A DNA stretch of 64,000 nucleotides, taken from NCBI GenBank assembly GCA_945878405.1, contig CAMCTJ010000005.1, positions 86,350 through 150,349 on the forward strand, written 5' to 3'. The stretch's first letter is position 1. Every line of letters begins with the position of its first letter. The translations under genes and the position numbers were made by a program. Below the pieces are notes generated by a model. The model was not told the DNA's origin. It saw nothing but the letters and a program-made list of their open reading frames with translations, and searched no databases. Origin of the DNA: Bdellovibrio sp. ZAP7. Lineage in GTDB: Bacteria > Bdellovibrionota > FAC87 > UBA2466. Positions 58,824 to 64,000 of this stretch are shown here, in pieces.

Positions 58824-59810
58824 CCCCAACGAATTTTAGTCCGAGCCCCGAATTGGCTGGGAGATCATATTATGGCCTTAGGCTGTTATCAGCTTATTCG
58901 CCAGCTGTACCCTACGAGCCACCTCATTTGTTGGTACCCCGCCGGATTAAGAGGCGTCATTCCGAAAGGTCTTTTCAATGAAGAGTGGGAATTTCAGAAA
59001 GCCGATCTGAAAGACCGAAAAAAGTCTCGCGAATGGATAAAAAGAATTCAAGAAGCCAAATGTGATCTCAGCATTAATCTCACAGCAAGTTGGTCGAGCG
59101 CTTGGTTGCTTTTTCGAACAAGGATTCCTCGTCGAGTGGGCTTTTCTGAGAGCGGAAGTCAAATTCTCTTAACCGCTTCCAAACCTTTTAGAGGAGTTAA
59201 AGTGGGGATTCATAAATCCCAACTGTACTCAGAGATTCTCTCATTATTGGGGAAGAATCTGCCGGCTCCCTTGAGCCGTAAGTATGAAAATAATTCTGAT
59301 TCCTCAGAAGAAAAATTCTGGGTTATCGCTCCCGGAGCGGCTCTTCCTCTTCGTGAATGGCCGTACTTTCCTGAACTGATTTTTGAAATCAACAAAATAT
59401 ATCCAAACAAAAAATTGAAGATCGTTGGCACTGCCGTGGAATCAGCTTGGAAATCGCGGATCTCAAGATGGAAACTGGAAGGGGTAGAGGACCGTATTGG
59501 AAAAACTTCCCTGGTCGAGCTCAAAGATTTGTGTGCCCATGCGGAATTGGTGATTGCAAACGATTCTGGAGTGGCTCATCTGTCTTCTACTTTAGCTGGT
59601 GCCCGAACATTGGTTGTGTTTGGTCCTGGAAATCCAACTTATATTGCGCCGCAAGGCCCGAAAATGGTGCCTGTTTTGGCGAATCCCAAAGTCGCTTGCA
59701 GTCCTTGTGAAAAAGCCTACTGTCGGGCACCCTTCGGATATCAAAAGTGCCTCAAAGATATTTCGGTCGAAACCGTTTTAAAACAAATAGAAACTACCCT
59801 GTCCCTTTGA
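58815..59810 (+). CDS. waaF: ADP-heptose:LPS heptosyltransferase (GT9)
   Basis: 331 residues. The first motif VRAPNWLGDHIMALGC contains the GD acceptor-site signature; the donor-side half has WVIAPGAALPLREWP, VGTAVES, GKTSLVELKDLCAHAELVI and ANDSGVAHLSSTLAG, then VVFGPGNPTYIAPQGP and CSPCEKAYCRAPFGYQKCL. These match heptosyltransferase II. It adds heptose to the LPS inner core in the cytoplasm. ATG 58815 starts the fold; a TTGAAA-17-TATACC promoter lies 10 bases before it. It is followed 34 bases later by the MlaC-like gene. The 673-1608 gene is a more distant relative. Confidence 0.88.
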   Translation: MEQPQRILVRAPNWLGDHIMALGCYQLIRQLYPTSHLICWYPAGLRGVIPKGLFNEEWEFQKADLKDRKKSREWIKRIQEAKCDLSINLTASWSSAWLLFRTRIPRRVGFSESGSQILLTASKPFRGVKVGIHKSQLYSEILSLLGKNLPAPLSRKYENNSDSSEEKFWVIAPGAALPLREWPYFPELIFEINKIYPNKKLKIVGTAVESAWKSRISRWKLEGVEDRIGKTSLVELKDLCAHAELVIANDSGVAHLSSTLAGARTLVVFGPGNPTYIAPQGPKMVPVLANPKVACSPCEKAYCRAPFGYQKCLKDISVETVLKQIETTLSL

Positions 59811-59836
59811 CAAGCGGGGCACGAAACCTTTAGATT
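59807..59836 (+). promoter_or_regulatory. Promoter of the MlaC-like gene giving a leaderless mRNA
   Basis: A perfect TTGACA (59807-59812) overlapping the waaF stop codon, an 18-base spacer and TAGATT (59831-59836) lie 8 bases before ATG 59845. No Shine-Dalgarno is present. The strong -35 inside the end of the preceding gene suggests independent expression. Confidence 0.65.
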
Positions 59837-59844
59837 ATTTGTCT

Positions 59845-60444
59845 ATGAAAAAAATTTCCGTTCTTATTTTTGTTTTGATTTTCTCTTTTTTCGCAAATGC
59901 TTCTGAGCAAGACTCACTCAAGCTTCAATTGGAGAATCTCTTTGAGGTATCTAAAAAAGTGAACACTCCTGAATCTGAGAAAGAGAAGTCCCGAAAAGAA
60001 ATTGAGGGTGCGATTGATTGGGAGGGGATCGCTCGTTTGTGTTTGGGGGAGTCTAACTTCAAAAAACATAAAGGAAAAAATTTTAGCGAATTTAGAGATT
60101 TGCTCAAAGAAGTTATCTCTAAAACCGCATTCTCTAGAATGGATAAGTTCTGGGCCGCTGGAACCAAATCTCAAATTGATAAAGTGGATGTTCAGGGAAC
60201 AAAGGCCCACGTGGCAGCCAAGTTTATTACTAACGGTGAAACGTTTTCTTTGGATTACTATCTAAATAAAAAAGGTAATCGATGGTCAATTGACGATATT
60301 GCCTATGAAGACATGAAATACACAGTGAATATTAAAGAACAGCTAGATGCCTTCTTAAAAGAAAAGCCTTTCAGTGAATTGTTGGTAAAGCTTCGCAAAA
60401 AACGCGACGAGCTTGATAAGCCAGCAAAGCCAAAGAGTAGTTAA
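59845..60444 (+). CDS. MlaC/Ttg2D-like periplasmic phospholipid-binding protein
   Basis: 199 residues with a signal peptide (1-19, FANA-SE). The mature protein follows the MlaC family: IDWEGIARLCLGES near 45, FSEFRDLLKEVISKTAFSRM, KAHVAAKFITNGETFSLDYYL, RWSIDDIAYEDMKYTVNIKEQ and a charged C-terminus. MlaC shuttles phospholipids between the outer-membrane MlaA complex and the inner-membrane MlaFEDB transporter. The other mla genes are not in the window, and the middle region is diverged, so a variant role is possible. A strong leaderless-type promoter lies directly upstream, near LPS-core waaF. Confidence 0.75.
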   Translation: MKKISVLIFVLIFSFFANASEQDSLKLQLENLFEVSKKVNTPESEKEKSRKEIEGAIDWEGIARLCLGESNFKKHKGKNFSEFRDLLKEVISKTAFSRMDKFWAAGTKSQIDKVDVQGTKAHVAAKFITNGETFSLDYYLNKKGNRWSIDDIAYEDMKYTVNIKEQLDAFLKEKPFSELLVKLRKKRDELDKPAKPKSS

Positions 60445-60451
60445 CGGTAAA

Positions 60452-60823
60452 TTATCCTCGAGTCAGTTCGCAGGATAAATCAGCCAAATGTTGAGGGGCT
60501 AGCGGATAAATTTGCTCATGTGCAATTTCAGCTGAACCTTTTTCTCCAACCATAACGACTCCAGCTAAATAACGGCCGTCTCCTGCACGATCTTCTTCAC
60601 AGGTGTAAGAAACGTTGTTTTGTTGAAACTCACCTTGGCATTTGAGAGTCATGTGTCTTCCTGAAAAACTTAAAGTCGCAGTCTTGTAAGTGGGGACAGC
60701 AGTTTCTCTCAACACTAAATTGTAGTGTTCGTTTCGGCAGGTAATTGTTTCTTGTGTGGGGCCTCCTGCGAAAGCAGTCAGCTGAAGAGTAGAAAACACT
60801 AAAAAGCTCAAACCAAGTTTCAT
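60452..60823 (-). CDS. Small secreted protein with four cysteines, unknown family
   Basis: 123 residues. A signal peptide (about 1-19, TAFA-GG) is followed by a compact domain with four Cys (TITCRN, LKCQG, YTCEED, LSCELTRG), probably two disulfides. No known fold is recognised. AAGGAG precedes the ATG at 7 bases. It is convergent with the MlaC-like gene, with a 7-base gap. The next 167 bases to 60991 hold no gene. Confidence 0.6.
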   Translation of the reverse strand: MKLGLSFLVFSTLQLTAFAGGPTQETITCRNEHYNLVLRETAVPTYKTATLSFSGRHMTLKCQGEFQQNNVSYTCEEDRAGDGRYLAGVVMVGEKGSAEIAHEQIYPLAPQHLADLSCELTRG

Positions 60824-60990
60824 AGAAACGCTCCTTTTAAAAACTGAGTCTTTATACCCCAGCTAGATGCGCTGAGTCAATAAGCTGAAAAGATAAATAA
60901 AAACAAATGCTTGTGAATTGTGCGGGTCCTTTCATCGAACTCTGCGTCAACTTGTCGATAAGGATGCTTGAGTGACTTGAAGGAGAGACC

Positions 60991-62862
60991 ATGAAGCAAT
61001 TCCTACTGGCCCTTATCAGTTTTACCCCTGCTATTTTTGCTTACGAAACGCCTAGTTGGGTGAAAGAGAAGTATCAGGATATCTACAACTCTCAAATAAA
61101 AGTGGAAGCAGATGGCTCTAAGAGCTTTCATCAAGGGCGTCTTTTTAGAAGGGGAGGAATCCGCGTTCTTTCATTAAAAGGGGACGATTTTGAAATGGCT
61201 TTCCAGCACGGACGTCTTTTACAGTCGGAAACTGCTGAAGGAGCTCTTCCAGAAACTGCGGCTTTATTAGAAAAATCGGTACGAAATATTCTACCGGATA
61301 TCCCAGTCGTGACCTCCAGTGTAGTCGACTATTTCTACCGCAACTACACAGATAAGATTTTGCAATACGCCATCAAAAACAAAGGCGGTGATCCTAACCA
61401 GATTCTCTTGGAAGCTTATGGTTTGGCAGAAGGCGCTCAAATTTCCGCAGATACAGTGATCCGTGGAGTTTTGGGCCCCGAATCGCTCCAAGTCGTCCTA
61501 GGGGAGCGATTTAAGGGGAATAAGCTTCTTCCTGCAGCTGGCTCAGCCAACTCCTGCACTGACTTTGTAGTCCGAGGGGAAGTGACCGCTCAAGGTGAGA
61601 TGGTGATCGGAAGAAACACTGATTATCCCCTAAATGGTTTTTTCGATAAGTTTCCCACCATACTTTATTATCACCCGACCAATGGAGCTCAAAAGCACCT
61701 GTCAGTGACTTCTGCAGGTCTCCATAATGCCGGAGTCATTGGCTATAACGAATCGGGTCTTTTCATCGGTGTCCATACGATTCCTACCGCAGAAGTATCG
61801 ACTTCCGGGAATCCGGTCTTCTTAGTTGGGCAAGAAGTGATGAGGTATGCGAAAACTTTTGATGAAGCAGTGGCTATCTTTGAAAAATATAAGCCGGCAG
61901 CGGGTTGGACCTACACTCTGGCAAGTGTTTACGAAAATCGAATAGCATCCATTGAACTGACGAACAAACGAATCTCAGTTCGTGAGTCGAAAGGCGGTTA
62001 CTATGCGCAAAGCAATCACTTTCGAACGCCACAGATGTTGGATGCAAATTTGGAGCTCAATGCTTCTGTCACTGAAGACAGTCAGGCTCGTTTGATTCGA
62101 GCTGAGCAGCTGATTCGCCAAAATCAGGGAAGCTTCTCCGTCGAAGAAGCAGTCAAAGTTCTCTCTGACAAGTTCGATCCTATCAATGGGGAAATAAAAG
62201 GCTTTGGAAATGTCATCGCAGTGCACACGACCTTATCGAGTGCCGTTTTTGATCCCGCTCGAGGGCGTCTTTTTATGGCGAGCGGAATGGGCCCTGTCTC
62301 TCTGACCCCTTATATTGAGCTTCCGTTGATTCGTGAATTTGATGAATCCCTTTTTGCTTCTGCAGATTACAAGCACCTAGAAAACAGTTCTTTTAATCAG
62401 GATTTTCCTTTGCTGGCAAAAGCAGAGCAGAAATACATCGAGGCAAAAACTGCTTTTGAAACTGAAGGTAATCCCAAAAAAGCAAGTGTGATCCTCAGAG
62501 AATCGGTTTCACTTGATCCTGATAATTCAGCTTACTCTTTTGTTCACGGCATTTTGTCACTGAAAGCCGGAGATTTCAAAGGCGCTGAATTCTCTTTTTC
62601 ATCAAATCTAAATAAAAAATATAAACATTATCGCCTAGCAAGTCTCTATTACTTAGGAAGAATTTGGGCAAGCCAAGGAAAAAACTCTTTGGCGAAGCAA
62701 GCCTTCGTAGGGGTCTTGGCTGAGGCAGATCCAGTGATTGAAAGAACTCTTATTGCAGCAGTGAAAACTTATCTTCCAAAAGTTAAGAAGTGGGGAAAAA
62801 CTCCGCTCAATGCAAGCGCATTGCTTATCTTTATGCCAGAAGGGGACATGCTCGAATATTAA
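60991..62862 (+). CDS. C45/acyltransferase-type Ntn hydrolase with TPR-like tail, secreted
   Basis: 623 residues with a signal peptide (1-17, IFA-YE). Residues about 170-460 form an Ntn-hydrolase fold of the C45 (penicillin acylase/acid ceramidase-like) family. The probable nucleophile Cys189 lies in SANSCTDFVVRG, followed by MVIGRNTDYPLNG and GVIGYNESGLFIGVHT. Such enzymes often cleave themselves in front of the Cys and then hydrolyse amide bonds of acyl amino acids, beta-lactams or ceramides. Residues 470-600 look helical and TPR-like (ESVSLDPDNSAYSFVHGILS). GAAGGAGAG precedes the ATG. The substrate is unknown; the protein probably acts outside the inner membrane. Confidence 0.72.
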   Translation: MKQFLLALISFTPAIFAYETPSWVKEKYQDIYNSQIKVEADGSKSFHQGRLFRRGGIRVLSLKGDDFEMAFQHGRLLQSETAEGALPETAALLEKSVRNILPDIPVVTSSVVDYFYRNYTDKILQYAIKNKGGDPNQILLEAYGLAEGAQISADTVIRGVLGPESLQVVLGERFKGNKLLPAAGSANSCTDFVVRGEVTAQGEMVIGRNTDYPLNGFFDKFPTILYYHPTNGAQKHLSVTSAGLHNAGVIGYNESGLFIGVHTIPTAEVSTSGNPVFLVGQEVMRYAKTFDEAVAIFEKYKPAAGWTYTLASVYENRIASIELTNKRISVRESKGGYYAQSNHFRTPQMLDANLELNASVTEDSQARLIRAEQLIRQNQGSFSVEEAVKVLSDKFDPINGEIKGFGNVIAVHTTLSSAVFDPARGRLFMASGMGPVSLTPYIELPLIREFDESLFASADYKHLENSSFNQDFPLLAKAEQKYIEAKTAFETEGNPKKASVILRESVSLDPDNSAYSFVHGILSLKAGDFKGAEFSFSSNLNKKYKHYRLASLYYLGRIWASQGKNSLAKQAFVGVLAEADPVIERTLIAAVKTYLPKVKKWGKTPLNASALLIFMPEGDMLEY

Positions 62863-63494
62863 TTCGAAGAAGTTTTCTCAAGCAGATGTCTGATTCTTAA
62901 TTTTTCTTTTCTAATCGCAAGGATGTCATTCCCATTCTTTTCGATGAGATCAGGGGTATTCATTAGATGTTCAGACCATAAATAAGCTGAATAGGCTGAG
63001 CCAAAAATGGGAATGCCGTATTGCCAGTGATAATCATGTTGTACTGCTGAGTTACTAGCCATAGTGATCCCTAAAATACCGACATTAAAGCCAAGACTTT
63101 TCAGTCGCTCAATTCCACCCGTTTTCACCCAAGAAAGCAGTCTCTGGGAAATCGCTTTGCTGGCTCCCATCACAGCACCTTTACCAGCGCCATCAGCAAT
63201 GGTTGAGGCGCCCACCAATCGCGCAGAGAAATACCCATCAATAGCCGCTTTAAGCATGAAAAAGGGAATTTTTACTAAGCTATAATCAGCATTTTTTAAT
63301 AAAGCCTCGTTCGCTGCTGAAAGCTCTTTGTCTCGTTTATCTAAAAGCTCTAAGTACATTTTGAGATCTGAATCCGAGGGCCGCTCAACGACTGGACGGG
63401 TTTGTGAAGCCTGGTGATCGGTCGATTTTGCAGTAAGTGAAATAATCAGGCCCAAAGAACAAATTAATAAATAGTAGGAACTACGTACGTTCAT
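62859..63494 (-). CDS. Hypothetical exported or membrane-associated protein
   Basis: 211 residues. I do not recognise it. It begins with MNVRSSYYLLICSLGLIISLTA, a signal or membrane anchor. A Glu/Lys-rich helix (DLKMYLELLDKRDKELSAANEALLK) follows, then a region with Ala/Gly-rich hydrophobic segments (VGASTIADGAGKGAVMGASKAI, then FNVGILGITMASNSAV) and a charged C-terminus. ATG 63494 is set because GGGGGAAAG lies before it; the longer reading to 63602 has no homology. It converges on the C45 gene with a 4-base overlap. Confidence 0.55.
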   Translation of the reverse strand: MNVRSSYYLLICSLGLIISLTAKSTDHQASQTRPVVERPSDSDLKMYLELLDKRDKELSAANEALLKNADYSLVKIPFFMLKAAIDGYFSARLVGASTIADGAGKGAVMGASKAISQRLLSWVKTGGIERLKSLGFNVGILGITMASNSAVQHDYHWQYGIPIFGSAYSAYLWSEHLMNTPDLIEKNGNDILAIRKEKLRIRHLLEKTSSN

Positions 63495-63628
63495 CTTTCC
63501 CCCAAATCCCCCGGATCTCGCGATCCGAAGTGAAGCAGAGCAAAAGGTGTGCACAAAGAATCTAGACTGAGAAACTTGAAAAGGTGGGCCTGGAACAGTC
63601 AAAAGGGACGTTATTTGTTAAACACTCG

Positions 63629-64000
63629 TTAGCAAAAAAGGGCAAATGCCATTTCCTTCAGGTTAGGACAGATAGAAAGAGTTGCAGCGGTAGACTTTTT
63701 AATATGTTCGACACTGACTCCAGGAGCATATTCTTTTAATTCAAATCCCTTATCAGTAACGTCAATGACCGCAAGTTCCGTGACGATTCTTTTAACAACT
63801 CGAACACCAGTCAGTGGAAGCTGGCATTTTTTTAAAAGTTTACTCTCACCAGATTTGGAGACGTGTTGCATAGCCACGATGAGGCGACTGCCAGAGGCCA
63901 CGAGATCCATGGCCCCCCCCATCCCTTTCACCATTTTTCCGGGGATGATCCAGTTAGCAATATCTCCCTTTTCGTCGACTTCCATGGCGCCCATGACGGT
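63629..64000 (-). CDS. 3-oxoacid CoA-transferase beta subunit, C-terminal part
   Basis: The frame runs past the right edge and encodes the last ~122 residues of the beta subunit of a succinyl-CoA:3-ketoacid (or acetoacetate) CoA-transferase. Typical blocks are GKMVKGMGGAMDLVA, IVAMQHVSKSGESKLLKKC, LPLTGVRVVKRIVTELAVID and EYAPGVSVEHIKKSTAA. The catalytic Glu lies in the missing N-terminal part. The enzyme moves CoA between succinate and acetoacetate, and lysine breakdown through KamDE yields acetoacetate, so a pathway link is possible. The start is outside the window. Confidence 0.9.
   Translation of the reverse strand, partial: TVMGAMEVDEKGDIANWIIPGKMVKGMGGAMDLVASGSRLIVAMQHVSKSGESKLLKKCQLPLTGVRVVKRIVTELAVIDVTDKGFELKEYAPGVSVEHIKKSTAATLSICPNLKEMAFALFC

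Overview
The window reads as chromosomal DNA of a Gram-negative bacterium of moderate-to-low GC. It has heptosyltransferases, an MlaC-like protein, lipobox lipoproteins, several polysaccharide genes, a three-subunit (b558-type) succinate dehydrogenase, D-lysine 5,6-aminomutase and many c-di-GMP-linked proteins. A fused FHA-GGDEF diguanylate cyclase and many secreted proteins fit Bdellovibrionota or a related delta-like lineage. That assignment is an inference; no rRNA is present to settle it. I see no insertion sequence, prophage, CRISPR array or replication origin, and no stretch over 300 bases lacks a gene. Layout: (1) 1-4.1 kb holds the end of a subtilisin-like protease, a thioredoxin-like protein, a glycosyltransferase with a sugar-phosphate transferase, an HU/IHF protein and a urate-oxidase-N-type membrane protein. 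(2) 4.4-13.2 kb holds two paralogous Gln/Ala-rich secreted proteins and a 1878-residue secreted protein built from two exact seven-repeat arrays, IPT domains, a lectin-like domain, an Ig-like domain and a glycine-rich end. (3) 13.2-32.9 kb is mainly housekeeping: uvrB, ilvC, tRNA-Arg(CCU), a CaCA antiporter, a DHH phosphoesterase, FHA-GGDEF, khpA, sdhCAB, aconitase, a polysaccharide ABC exporter, an M48 protease, lon and a tiny basic protein. (4) 33.0-43.3 kb is an exopolysaccharide/O-antigen locus: glycosyltransferases, a Wzy-like polymerase, a Wzx-like flippase, a second sugar-phosphate transferase, a glycosyltransferase broken by deletion, two tandem SurA-like lipoproteins and a GT39-like membrane enzyme. 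(5) 43.5-51 kb has the tRNA-modification pair trmL/miaB, a gamma carbonic anhydrase-like gene, a transglutaminase-like secreted protein, inositol-phosphate synthase, a hydrolase and a lipoprotein. (6) 51.2-53.8 kb is a signalling group: MshEN domain, degenerate receiver, OmpR-type regulator, PilZ protein. (7) 53.9-57.9 kb is kamD-kamE followed by a MoxR AAA+ ATPase and a VWA protein. These last two are joined by an open -1 frame over a run of nine A. (8) 57.9-64 kb holds a prepilin-like protein, a CPBP protease, heptosyltransferase, MlaC-like protein, small secreted proteins, a C45-type Ntn hydrolase and the end of a CoA-transferase beta subunit. The most interesting points are these. The kamDE-MoxR-VWA module may be an aminomutase with its own remodelling chaperone, possibly made through programmed frameshifting. 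Promoters repeatedly lie 6-10 bases from start codons, suggesting many leaderless mRNAs. The double-propeller protein and its coiled-coil neighbours may form an undescribed surface system.
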